A stretch of 64,000 bases of DNA from an uncultured Clostridia bacterium (GTDB taxonomy: Bacteria; Bacillota; Clostridia; Lachnospirales; Anaerotignaceae). Positions 17,300 through 25,451 of this stretch are shown in pieces. The position numbers and the translations under genes are program-made. The stretch covers positions 1 to 64,000 of the forward strand of contig CABSIK010000011.1 in NCBI GenBank assembly GCA_902477755.1. Reading direction: 5' to 3'. The notes under the pieces are model-generated. The model was not told the DNA's origin, did not search any database, and was given only the letters and a program-made list of their open reading frames with translations. The stretch's first letter is position 1, and every line of letters begins with the position of its first letter.

Positions 17300-18427
17300 T
17301 TACTGCTGCTGTTCCAGTTTTTTGTATTTTTCATTGAGGGCTGCGCCAACTTCTTTTTTATCCCGTTTATCAAACAGCATATGATACAGCACTACAACCA
17401 TGAGGATGATGCCCATGTAACCGCTGAAAGGATAGATGGTGTTTACCAGCACTTTGAAGTCTGTCATGCCCAGGAAGAAAGCGATCACTGTCAGAACCAA
17501 AGCAACCAACATGAATTTCTTTGTTTTTTCCTGCGCGAACTGGCTGGTTACGCCCCACAGCATAGGTACTGCTGTTGTATAGATACCGCAGATCAAGATA
17601 ACAGAGAATACAACGCCAACTGCACGATGGATGTTATCTGCCAATACCAGAGAAGGTACTGCTTTGTCATAAACGCTTTCGATGTTTACCAGCAGACCCA
17701 AGTTCATGCAAAGGATTGCCAAACCGAAAAGTATACCGCCCAGCAGACCGCCATACAGTGCTTCTTTGCTGCTGTTTGCACTAGCACCGATACCAGCAGA
17801 GAAAATCAATACGGCAATGGCATTAAAACCAGGATACAGGATACTGGAGAAAAGCCAGCCGCCGCTGTTCTTTGTGATTTCCAATGTAGGAATGACTTCA
17901 GCTGCATGACCCAATCCGCCTGCATTGCCCAGGAAGCTGATCAGACCAACGCCTACAGAAAAGACGATGATAACTGTACCAAGGCTGCCCAAAATATCTG
18001 TCAGTTTGTGCAGACCCAGAATAACTGTAAAGAATGCTGCCAGTGTCATACCGACACGACCTACATAAGGATTAATTCCATAGTATTCCGCCAATGTTGC
18101 GCCTGCACCAGAAATCATAATAACGAAAATCGCATACAGGAATGCTTGGAACAGAATTTCAAAAATTTTACCTACTGTATGACCAAAATAAAAACGTACA
18201 ATGGCACCAGGAACTTTCAGCTGCAGTTCTTTCCCGTGTTTCATAAACATGCCGCCTACCCAGGCAAAAACTACCATTGTTACAATACTGCCAAGAATAC
18301 TCATAATCCCCTGCGCTGTAAAGAACTGCATGATCTCTTGCCCTGTCGCAAAGCCTGAACCGATGGCGCATGCCACATATGCGCCGGCAAATTTCACAAC
18401 ATTTGCCATACTCACCTTGTTTTCCAT
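17300..18427 (-). CDS. YkvI-family membrane transporter (LeuT fold)
   Basis: The 375-aa integral membrane protein has about ten hydrophobic segments and the family's N-terminal motif ACAIGSGFATGQEIMQFF, where a broken first helix carries the substrate site in LeuT-fold carriers. Family members are predicted amino-acid or related solute transporters; the substrate is unknown. It is divergent from a gene resembling isoleucine 2-epimerase, which suggests import or export of a branched-chain or D-amino acid (inference). A promoter and a perfect inverted repeat lie upstream. Confidence 0.8.
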   Translation of the reverse strand: MENKVSMANVVKFAGAYVACAIGSGFATGQEIMQFFTAQGIMSILGSIVTMVVFAWVGGMFMKHGKELQLKVPGAIVRFYFGHTVGKIFEILFQAFLYAIFVIMISGAGATLAEYYGINPYVGRVGMTLAAFFTVILGLHKLTDILGSLGTVIIVFSVGVGLISFLGNAGGLGHAAEVIPTLEITKNSGGWLFSSILYPGFNAIAVLIFSAGIGASANSSKEALYGGLLGGILFGLAILCMNLGLLVNIESVYDKAVPSLVLADNIHRAVGVVFSVILICGIYTTAVPMLWGVTSQFAQEKTKKFMLVALVLTVIAFFLGMTDFKVLVNTIYPFSGYMGIILMVVVLYHMLFDKRDKKEVGAALNEKYKKLEQQQ

Positions 18428-18494
18428 ACCTTTTTCCCCTTTCTCTTTTGCATTTCCTACATTATCTCTTTTGCATCAAGTGCACCAAGATTGT

Positions 18495-18556
18495 TTCGAT
18501 TTGCATACATAAATCGAATATGGAAGATTGTACCATATCCTCCCATTTTCTGTAAA
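18495..18556 (-). promoter_or_regulatory. Promoter and candidate operator of the ykvI-like gene
   Basis: On the minus strand TTTACA (18551-18556), 18 nt, TACAAT (18527-18532) is followed by a perfect inverted repeat TTCGATTT-N8-AAATCGAA at 18495-18518. The dyad would cover the transcription start, the classic place for a repressor. Confidence 0.6.
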
Positions 18557-18658
18557 GAAATAGATTACACAATTTTTTCCATGTTTATGCAAAATCTTCT
18601 TAACTTTTTTCACAACATGCATCTCATTTTCTCTTCTGTTTTTTTATTATTTCTGCCA

Positions 18659-18687
18659 TTGTCAAAAAACGGCAATGATGATACAGT
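18659..18687 (+). promoter_or_regulatory. Promoter of the class III PLP enzyme gene
   Basis: TTGTCA (18659-18664), 17 nt, TACAGT (18682-18687), 70 bp before the start codon. Confidence 0.55.
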
Positions 18688-18756
18688 ATTGAGCAAGATT
18701 TATTTTTATACGTTGTATCTAATAAAAAACATACAAAGGATAGGGGTGTAGCAACA

Positions 18757-20097
18757 ATGAACACACAAAAATGTACTTCATGGGTAGAAAGAGATAAGAA
18801 AGTAATAGCTCCCACACAGCATCTTTCTTATTTCCCACTAGTTGTAGAAAGCGGTAAAGGCTCCATCATTCGCGATTTGGATGGCAATGAATACATTGAC
18901 TTCCTCAGCAGTGCTTCTTCCTTAAATCTGGGCACATGCAACGATCATGTGAAAGCTGCCGTGGAAGAACAGCTGAAAAAATACTCACAGTATACCATTG
19001 CTTATACATATAATACACCTGCCATTGAATATGCTGAACGTCTTGTCAGCACCTATCCAGGTGATGTACAGGCGAAAATCCTCTTTGGCAACTGTGGTTC
19101 TGACGGCAATGACGCTGCTGTGAAATTCGCCAGAGCATTTACTGGACGCACAAAAATCATTACATTTATCAACGGTTATCATGGTAATACTTATGGTTCT
19201 TCTTCCATGACTACTGTAACCACCCGTATGAGAAAGAAAATGGGGCCTTTCCTGCCGGAAATCTACCCCTTCCCCTTCTTCGGGTCTGACACACCGGATG
19301 ATGTATGCGAAAAAGAATGCCTGAAAGAAATGCAGCGTGCCTTTGATACTTACCTGCCTGCAGACGATGTGGCAGCAGTGATTATTGAACCTCTGCAAGG
19401 CGACGGCGGTTTGATCCCTGCACATCCCATTTTCATGAAAAAACTGTATGAACTTTGCCAGAAACATGGTATCCTCTTCATTTCTGAAGAAGTACAGCAG
19501 GCTTTCTACCGCACTGGCAAAATGTACGGCATTGAACACTATGACATTGTGCCTGACGGCATCATTCTTGGCAAATCTGTAGGCGCTGGCCTGACACTGG
19601 GCGCTTTTATGGCAAGAGCTGAAATCATGGACTGCCTGCCTGCTCCTGCTCATCTGTTTACACTGGGCGGCAATGCATTGGCATGCTCTGCTGGTATCGC
19701 AGCCTTCGATTATATGCAGACAGAAGAATTCCAGAACATTTTGAAAACAAACTGCGAAATTTTGCAGGAATCCTTCGCTATGCTGAAAGAAAAACATGGC
19801 AATATCATCAGCACAACCAATGGTTTGGGCATGTCTTGTGGTATCGGCATTGTCAAAACAAATGCTGACGGCACCAAAGAACCTGATTTGGACGGCACAT
19901 TCAAGATTCTCTATCGTGCATACGAAAAAGGTCTGCTGGTTATCTCTGTAGCAGGCAACATCCTGAGAATTCAGCCGCCTCTGAACATTGAACACGATCT
20001 GTTCCGCAAAGCATTTGCGATTTTAGACGAAGCAATGGCTGACTATGAAGCAGGAAATATTCCTGACGACGTACTGCAGTTCCAGAATGGTTGGTAA
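18757..20097 (+). CDS. Class III PLP enzyme, isoleucine 2-epimerase-like
   Basis: The 446-aa protein has a class III aminotransferase fold with GSDGNDAAVKFARA, NGYHGNTYGS, a Glu-Glu pair in place of the usual Asp (FISEEVQQ) and the PLP lysine in ILGKSVGAG. Several stretches resemble the lactobacillus isoleucine 2-epimerase as I remember it: PAHLFT-GGN, AGNILR-QPPL, and a C terminus ending in GW. Such enzymes racemise branched-chain amino acids rather than transaminate. A plain omega-aminotransferase is the alternative. The divergent YkvI-like carrier may handle the same compound. A hairpin element follows the stop. Confidence 0.65.
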   Translation: MNTQKCTSWVERDKKVIAPTQHLSYFPLVVESGKGSIIRDLDGNEYIDFLSSASSLNLGTCNDHVKAAVEEQLKKYSQYTIAYTYNTPAIEYAERLVSTYPGDVQAKILFGNCGSDGNDAAVKFARAFTGRTKIITFINGYHGNTYGSSSMTTVTTRMRKKMGPFLPEIYPFPFFGSDTPDDVCEKECLKEMQRAFDTYLPADDVAAVIIEPLQGDGGLIPAHPIFMKKLYELCQKHGILFISEEVQQAFYRTGKMYGIEHYDIVPDGIILGKSVGAGLTLGAFMARAEIMDCLPAPAHLFTLGGNALACSAGIAAFDYMQTEEFQNILKTNCEILQESFAMLKEKHGNIISTTNGLGMSCGIGIVKTNADGTKEPDLDGTFKILYRAYEKGLLVISVAGNILRIQPPLNIEHDLFRKAFAILDEAMADYEAGNIPDDVLQFQNGW

Positions 20098-20106
20098 TTT
20101 GATACA

Positions 20107-20316
20107 AAAAGAGAGAAGCACATTAGGGGCATCTTCATAAGAAAACATAGAAAGCCAAAATCCTTATGATTACAAAGGATTTTGGCTTTCTTATTTTATG
20201 AAGATTTTATTTGTTATGTTTTCTTATGAAGACAGCCGTCGCAATTCCCCTTAAGAAATCAAGGAAAAGGAAAATCAATGTTTTCTTAAGGGGAAGTTGC
20301 TTTGCTTCTCTCTTTT
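20107..20316. repeat. Hairpin element copy A nested in a terminator
   Basis: The outer 14-bp arms AAAAGAGAGAAGCA and TGCTTCTCTCTTTT look like one split terminator. Between them (20123-20302) is a 180-bp unit nearly identical to 27953-28132: perfect 16-bp arms CTTCATAAGAAAACAT (20133-20148, 20216-20231) around a stem AAAGCCAAAATCCTT / AAGGATTTTGGCTTT, then a second long hairpin (TTCCCCTTAAGAAA / TTTCTTAAGGGGAA) at 20241-20300. Confidence 0.85.
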
Positions 20317-20696
20317 CTTGTGTATCCATATGCCCTACTTCCCCTGCATGGTATTTCAGCTTCCCCCTTAGCACGCCAAAATAACGCACAACAAAGTATC
20401 CACAAAGCCTCTGTACAACGGTCGCAATCGCCTATTAGAAGCCGCTTTTCCTGCTATGTCGCATATCAAAAAGCATATTCCCTTTGATTTTTCATATAGA
20501 AAACCACTATTTTTTCCCTTTCCAATATTGCAATCCGTTAGATAAATCCCTTCTCATTGGGCTTTTGTCTCGCAAATATAGCCTGAGACTGCTTTTCTTA
20601 TCCCATATGATTCTATAGCTTCAAAAAAGTGCAGCAGAGTATCGCACAAAATCATTTTCTATCTGTCATTTTTATCATGGAAAGTATTTTTCTGCA
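20317..20696. other. Intergenic stretch, no gene seen
   Basis: These 380 bp lie between hairpin element A and the cyuA terminator. No open frame has a ribosome site or recognisable product, and no RNA structure stands out. Confidence 0.5.
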
Positions 20697-20736
20697 AAAA
20701 AGATTGGATACCAGTATCCAGTATCCAATCTTTTTG
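20697..20736 (-). terminator. Terminator after cyuA
   Basis: A 15-bp stem (AAAAAGATTGGATAC / GTATCCAATCTTTTT) lies about 95 bp beyond the cyuA stop on the minus strand, T-rich on both sides. Confidence 0.8.
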
Positions 20737-20830
20737 CGGAAAATAACCATTTTCTTTTGTGCAATTTTTTGTACTATTTATTCGCAAAATTCCACTTTTT
20801 ACATTGTTGTATGACATCAAGCACAATCAC

Positions 20831-22111
20831 TTATTTTTTATTCTGCATAATTTCAATGATTTTCATATCTACATCTGCCAAACCTTCATGAGAAAGCTTC
20901 ATGAGGTTTTTGGTTGTATCTTCTACACAGGTGCTGATGATGCCATCTGTTGCCTGAATAATGCTGTTATCCATTGCATACAGTGCTGCATAAACAGCTT
21001 CTCCTGCACAGATAGACAGTTTCAGGGCACAGCCGCCTTTTGCACCATCACAGAACATACCAGCTACGCCGCCCATCATATTCTGAACAGCACCGCAAAT
21101 CTGTTCCAGATTGCCATTCATCATATAGGTGATGGCTGCCGCAGAACCGGAACCTGCCAAAGTTGCACCGCAGATAGGAGAAAGTCTGCCCACATGTTTT
21201 TTCATATACATAATGATCAGCATACCCAGCAATTCCGCACGCAGAAGTTTTTCCTCTGAAACCTGCAGATGTTTTGCCGCCACTGCCGCAGGCAGCATGG
21301 TTTCCAGACCCTGATTGCCACTGCCCAGATATGTCATTACAGAGCCGTTACCGCCACTCATACGGAAGTCACATGCTGCTGCTGTTGTCAGTTTTACATC
21401 TGTCACCATATCATTGGACAGCGTGCCATTGAGAACCATTTTCTGCATGCAAGGACCAATGCCAATGGCATATTTCATTTCCAGACCTCTCTTTGCAATT
21501 TCCAGGTTCATATCAATGCCTTCCTGAATAAATGCCAGCTCTTTCACGTCTACTTCATTTGCCATTTTCAGGAAATCTGCAAATGTATACTGTGTGATAT
21601 CAAAATCTTCCTGTTTCACTTCTTCTGCCGCATCTACTTTCCGATGATCCAGCAGTACTTTTCCATCCTTTTCGGAATAAACCAGATTATCGTGAGCATC
21701 TTCTGTGATGGTATGTGCACGTTCTGTTTCATTTGTAGCTACACATTCAATATAGAACTGGCTGCTTTTAAGGACTTTTACAGTCACAAAGCCTTCTTCC
21801 ACCAGTTTCTGACCTTCTTCTACATGTTCAGGTCTGATCTTTGCGAAAATTTCCATTGTATTGTCTGGATCAGACAGCAGATATCCCAGTACACAAGACA
21901 ATTCAATGCCATTGGTACCTGCATTGGGAATCTGTACGCTGTAAGCGTTTTTGAAGATGTTGGAACTGATGATCATATCCAGATGTGTCGCAGGTTTTTC
22001 CAACAACGCACAAGCTCTGGAAACTGCCAGACCAATGGCTACTGGTTCTGTACAGCCCATGCTGGGTTTCATTTCACTTCTGATTGCTTCTAATGCTTTT
22101 TTCATATCCAT
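20831..22111 (-). CDS. cyuA: L-cysteine desulfidase (CyuA/UPF0597 family)
   Basis: The 426-aa enzyme matches the serine-dehydratase-alpha-like CyuA family: GCTEP near residue 19-23, SPICGATLAGSG, and GMFCDGAKGGCALK, which supply the cysteines for a [4Fe-4S] cluster. The reaction expected is cysteine to pyruvate, ammonia and sulfide in the cytoplasm. AGGAGGATTTCAAA precedes the ATG. Transcription is very probably sigma-54 dependent: a consensus promoter lies 54-68 bp upstream, and the sigma-54 activator gene is next upstream. A related substrate (other thiol or beta-substituted amino acid) cannot be ruled out. Confidence 0.82.
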   Translation of the reverse strand: MDMKKALEAIRSEMKPSMGCTEPVAIGLAVSRACALLEKPATHLDMIISSNIFKNAYSVQIPNAGTNGIELSCVLGYLLSDPDNTMEIFAKIRPEHVEEGQKLVEEGFVTVKVLKSSQFYIECVATNETERAHTITEDAHDNLVYSEKDGKVLLDHRKVDAAEEVKQEDFDITQYTFADFLKMANEVDVKELAFIQEGIDMNLEIAKRGLEMKYAIGIGPCMQKMVLNGTLSNDMVTDVKLTTAAACDFRMSGGNGSVMTYLGSGNQGLETMLPAAVAAKHLQVSEEKLLRAELLGMLIIMYMKKHVGRLSPICGATLAGSGSAAAITYMMNGNLEQICGAVQNMMGGVAGMFCDGAKGGCALKLSICAGEAVYAALYAMDNSIIQATDGIISTCVEDTTKNLMKLSHEGLADVDMKIIEIMQNKK

Positions 22112-22164
22112 TTTGAAATCCTCCTAAAGATTATCCGATTCATATTTTCTTATTCCATTATAGA

Positions 22165-22179
22165 GCAAAAAGCGTGCCA
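22165..22179 (-). promoter_or_regulatory. Sigma-54 promoter of cyuA
   Basis: On the minus strand TGGCAC-GCTTT-TTGC fits the -24/-12 consensus, including the flanking T and the G after TGGCAC. The expected start is about 40 bp before the cyuA ATG. Confidence 0.92.
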
Positions 22180-22219
22180 AACAAAAAATGCTGAATTTCC
22201 GCATTTTTTGACATTACAT

Positions 22220-22235
22220 TTCTCATTTTTGAGAA
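22220..22235. promoter_or_regulatory. Activator-binding palindrome, proximal
   Basis: TTCTCA-TTTT-TGAGAA, a perfect 16-bp dyad about 40 bp upstream of the -24 element of cyuA. It shares its half-sites with the two dyads at 22383-22418 and is a candidate upstream activating sequence for the adjacent sigma-54 activator. Confidence 0.75.
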
Positions 22236-22322
22236 AATAAAATTGTTCCTCTTTCTTTTTTTATCTGACACAAATAAAGAATGTACTTTTTTTCACACAT
22301 TTTTTCTGTTTTTTGCAACAAA

Positions 22323-22365
22323 AAAAGCCTCTTTGGTATACGGCATACCAAAAAAGAGGCTTTTC
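22323..22365 (-). terminator. Terminator after the sigma-54 regulator gene
   Basis: AAAAGCCTCTTT-GGTAT pairs with ATACC-AAAAAAGAGGCTTTT with a small A bulge; it sits between the regulator stop codon and the cyuA promoter. Confidence 0.75.
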
Positions 22366-22382
22366 TCTCCGAATATATAGAA

Positions 22383-22418
22383 TTCTCATTTTTGAAAACT
22401 GTTTCTCAATTATGAGAA
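22383..22418. promoter_or_regulatory. Tandem activator-binding palindromes, distal
   Basis: Two copies of the TTCTCA-N4-TGAGAA dyad: 22383-22398 (right half TGAAAA) and 22403-22418 (perfect). They start exactly 20 bp apart, about two helical turns, so bound dimers would lie on one face. They lie about 205-240 bp from the -24 element, a usual enhancer distance for sigma-54 promoters, with the third dyad at 22220. Confidence 0.75.
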
Positions 22419-23843
22419 TCAAATCAGATCATATTTTTTCAATTTACGATACAATGTGGCACGGCTTACCTGTAAAGTATCCGCAAGATGATTTTTTTCT
22501 TCCAAAGATGCTCCCGGTTTGACCATGCGCATCAAAATTCGTTTTTCATAATCTGCCATCATTTCATCCAAAGAACGAGGTACAGTACCACGGCTTCCAT
22601 GGAGTGCAATATGATCCGGCAAATCTGAAAGAGCAACATGGGTACCTTCCACAATATTTGCCAAATACTCTACAATGTTTTTTAATTCTCTGACATTTCC
22701 CGGCCAATCATAAGCAATCATGGCTTCCAGCGCTTCTGGTTCCATCCCCTTCAGATGTTTATTCAGCTTCTGATTATAATACCCAATATAATGGGTAATC
22801 AACGCCGGCAAGTCCTCTCGCCGCATCCGCAGAGGCGGCAGTTCAATGGGAATGATATTCAAACGGTAATACAAGTCCTCTCGAAATGTACCTTCTGCCA
22901 CCATCTGTTCGATATTTTTATGTGTAGCGCAAATAACGCGAATATCCACAGGAATGGGCTTCCGTCCGCCAATACGTTCCACCTGCTTTTCCTGCAAAAC
23001 ACGGAGCAATTTTGTCTGAACCGGCAAAGGCATATCACCAATTTCATCCAGAAAAATGGTGCTTTTATCTGCCAGTTCAAATTTCCCTACAGAACCATGC
23101 TTTCTCGCACCAGTGAAAGCACCTTCTTCATAACCAAAAAGTTCACTTTCCACCAGATTCTCAGGAATAGCTGCACAGTTTATAGAAATCATCAGTTTTT
23201 CCCTGCGGTCACTGAGGTCATGGATCATTTTGGCCATGATTTCTTTCCCTGTACCACTTTCCCCACGAAGAAACACTGTTGAATCAGACTTTGCCACTTT
23301 TCTGCCTATGCGCAAGGCTTCCTGCATTTTAGGACTATCACCTACAAAAGACCATGCGCTTTCTGCTGTATGGACTGCCTTCAACTGTTCTTCCAATTTA
23401 CTTTTCGCTTCATCTGTATAAAGCTTACTTTCCAGAAGCATACTCATGTACTTGAGGAATTCTTCTAATTTTCCCATGTTTTCCAGAACATTCTTCCGCT
23501 GTTGTTCCCGAAAAGCAATGATAGAGATAATTCCCACCACCGTCTGATTCTGAAAAATCGGATAAGCCAGATTGGCAAGCTCTTTACAGTATGCCCTTTT
23601 TTCACAGCCAACACAGTTGGAATCATCATTCACATCCCGAATGATGCCACCTTTTCCTGTCTTGAGGATATTCTCAAAAAAATTGGCGTGGGAAACAGCA
23701 TTTCCGATTTCATTCAGATAATCACCTGTACCTGCCACGCGAATCAGCTCATGGTCTACAATGGTAACGTCTGCTTCCAAAATAGAGGCAATGGCCTGCA
23801 CATATGCCTGAATAAAAGGCTGTATTTTCATCAAAGGTGTCAA
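22419..23843 (-). CDS. Sigma-54-dependent transcriptional activator
   Basis: The 474-aa regulator has an N-terminal sensory region (about 1-165), an AAA+ domain with Walker A GESGTGKE, the sigma-54 contact loop GAFTGA and RELKNIVEY, and a C-terminal Fis-type helix-turn-helix (LADTLQVSRATLYRKL). The sensory part carries a CxxCx5C cluster (CVGCEKRAYC), possibly a metal or Fe-S ligand set. The start is the TTG at 23843 after GGGAGG; an ATG lies four codons further. It probably activates cyuA through the palindromes downstream. The neighbouring alcohol dehydrogenase has no sigma-54 promoter that I can see. Confidence 0.9.
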   Translation of the reverse strand: MTPLMKIQPFIQAYVQAIASILEADVTIVDHELIRVAGTGDYLNEIGNAVSHANFFENILKTGKGGIIRDVNDDSNCVGCEKRAYCKELANLAYPIFQNQTVVGIISIIAFREQQRKNVLENMGKLEEFLKYMSMLLESKLYTDEAKSKLEEQLKAVHTAESAWSFVGDSPKMQEALRIGRKVAKSDSTVFLRGESGTGKEIMAKMIHDLSDRREKLMISINCAAIPENLVESELFGYEEGAFTGARKHGSVGKFELADKSTIFLDEIGDMPLPVQTKLLRVLQEKQVERIGGRKPIPVDIRVICATHKNIEQMVAEGTFREDLYYRLNIIPIELPPLRMRREDLPALITHYIGYYNQKLNKHLKGMEPEALEAMIAYDWPGNVRELKNIVEYLANIVEGTHVALSDLPDHIALHGSRGTVPRSLDEMMADYEKRILMRMVKPGASLEEKNHLADTLQVSRATLYRKLKKYDLI

Positions 23844-23890
23844 GTCTGTCACCTCCCTGTTTTTTTCACATGATTCCAATGAAAAATCTC

Positions 23891-23940
23891 AAGAAAACAA
23901 GAGCCGGAAACTCTTTTCAGTTCCGGCATCTGTTTTTCTG
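23891..23940 (-). terminator. Hairpin terminator of the TAAGAAAACA type, copy G
   Basis: AAGAAAACAAGA precedes a GCCGGAA / TTCCGGC stem (23903-23927) and TCTGTTTTTCTG follows. It ends the alcohol dehydrogenase transcript on the minus strand and resembles the dispersed hairpin family in a reduced form. Confidence 0.65.
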
Positions 23941-23953
23941 TATATTGATTATA

Positions 23954-25057
23954 TCACAGCAGACTTTTTCTGTAAACTTCCAGAATATCCTTCTCCTCCA
24001 GACCATATTCCGGGAAAGTAGCCAGTTTTTTCGGATTTTCCATGGAGCGTTTTGCGTAGTAAGCAATATCTTCCGCTGTAAATGTTTCGGAAATATCCAA
24101 CACATCTTTCATAAGCTGACCCATATCTTCTGTGGTTTCCAGACCCAGATAACCCAGAACTTCTTTCACTTTCTGATTATCTTTGCCAAAGAGTTCCATA
24201 TATGCCTGCATGACCATACCATTTGCGCGGCCATGAGGAATCTCTTTTTCATAAGTCAGGAAATACCCCAGTGCATGAGGAATGGAAGTGCTAGTCTGGG
24301 CAATGGCAACACCGCCAATGTTAGATGCCAGCATCAATTTTTCGCGAACTTCCGGTGTATATTCTCTTGCCTTCAGGGCAGGAATACATTCTTTCCAGTA
24401 TGACAATCCCATGGCAACAATTTTTTCGCTTACTGTATTGGAATTTGCGCTCAAATAACTTTCTACCAAATGGCTCATGGCATCTACAGCCGTATTGTTT
24501 GTTACTTTAGCAGAAAGTGTGTCCATATAGCTGGGGTCAAGGAAGGACACTGCCGCAAATACTGGCTGCATAATCCCACTTTTGGTACGCTGTTCATGGA
24601 GTGTCAGAATGGCATACTGTGTCACTTCTGAGCCAGTACCTGCTGTTGTGGGAATTTCTACAACGGGCAGCGCTTTTGCAGAAGGATCTGTAAAGAGGAT
24701 TTCAGCGTTGGCTTCAGGATTTGCTGTCAATACCGCAATGGCTTTGGAAGCATCCATAGGAGAACCGCCGCCAATACCGATGATAAAATCAACTGCTTCT
24801 TTTTTTGCCATTTCTGCTGCACGGACAATAGTTTCCACATCGGGGTTTTCGCCGATTTCGTCAAACAGCACCCACTGCATGTCCATTGCTTCCAAAGCAT
24901 CTGTTACATCTTTCTGAGAACCATTTTTCTTTGCAGAAGTTCTGCCTGTAACGATGAGGGCTTTTTTCCCCAGCTTTTTCATAACTTCTTTATGGGCAGC
25001 AATGCACCCTCTCCCAAAATATGTATCTACAGGCATAAAGTAACGAAATGTGTTCAT
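23954..25057 (-). CDS. Iron-containing alcohol dehydrogenase
   Basis: The 367-aa enzyme is of the group III (Fe-dependent) alcohol dehydrogenases: GIGGGSPMDASKA binds NAD(P), PTTAGTGSE follows, and the metal ligands are in AVDAMSHLVE, SIPHALGY and IPHGRANG (Asp and three His). Substrates of the family include ethanol, butanol, propanediol and lactaldehyde; none can be chosen here. AAGGAGGAAAAGAATT precedes the ATG. It stands alone between the sigma-54 regulator and a small unknown gene. Confidence 0.88.
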   Translation of the reverse strand: MNTFRYFMPVDTYFGRGCIAAHKEVMKKLGKKALIVTGRTSAKKNGSQKDVTDALEAMDMQWVLFDEIGENPDVETIVRAAEMAKKEAVDFIIGIGGGSPMDASKAIAVLTANPEANAEILFTDPSAKALPVVEIPTTAGTGSEVTQYAILTLHEQRTKSGIMQPVFAAVSFLDPSYMDTLSAKVTNNTAVDAMSHLVESYLSANSNTVSEKIVAMGLSYWKECIPALKAREYTPEVREKLMLASNIGGVAIAQTSTSIPHALGYFLTYEKEIPHGRANGMVMQAYMELFGKDNQKVKEVLGYLGLETTEDMGQLMKDVLDISETFTAEDIAYYAKRSMENPKKLATFPEYGLEEKDILEVYRKSLL

Positions 25058-25075
25058 AATTCTTTTCCTCCTTTT

Positions 25076-25330
25076 TCAGCACAAAAAGTCATACCAGTCC
25101 CAATCTACAGACAAAATGCCAACAGCTGTCTGTTCTTTTGGTTCTTCCAACAGTTCAAATTCTATTTCAAATTCATGATAACGCTCACCTTCAATGGTCG
25201 CCACACCGGAAATGATATAATGGCGTCCTTCTCCTTCCAGCCATTCACCTTCCATGAGCAGATCATCTTCCTCCAGATAGATCTTGTTCAATTCCTGCTG
25301 GATTTCCTGTTCCGTAAATGTCAAACGCAT
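25076..25330 (-). CDS. Hypothetical acidic 84-aa protein
   Basis: The ATG at 25330 follows AGGAGGTTATTGCC, which decides the start. The protein is acidic, soluble and beta-rich in appearance (RHYIISGVATIEG, then FEIEFELLEEP) and ends WDWYDFLC. No family is recognised. It lies 18 bp before the alcohol dehydrogenase gene on the same strand and could be co-transcribed with it. Confidence 0.65.
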   Translation of the reverse strand: MRLTFTEQEIQQELNKIYLEEDDLLMEGEWLEGEGRHYIISGVATIEGERYHEFEIEFELLEEPKEQTAVGILSVDWDWYDFLC

Positions 25331-25451
25331 GGCAATAACCTCCTTTATGATGATTTTACCATTGACAAAATAGATATACAAGAAAATTTCTCTTTGTTGC
25401 AAACGTATTTCATGGTATACTATTTGAGTAGAACAAACAGGAGGTTTGGAG

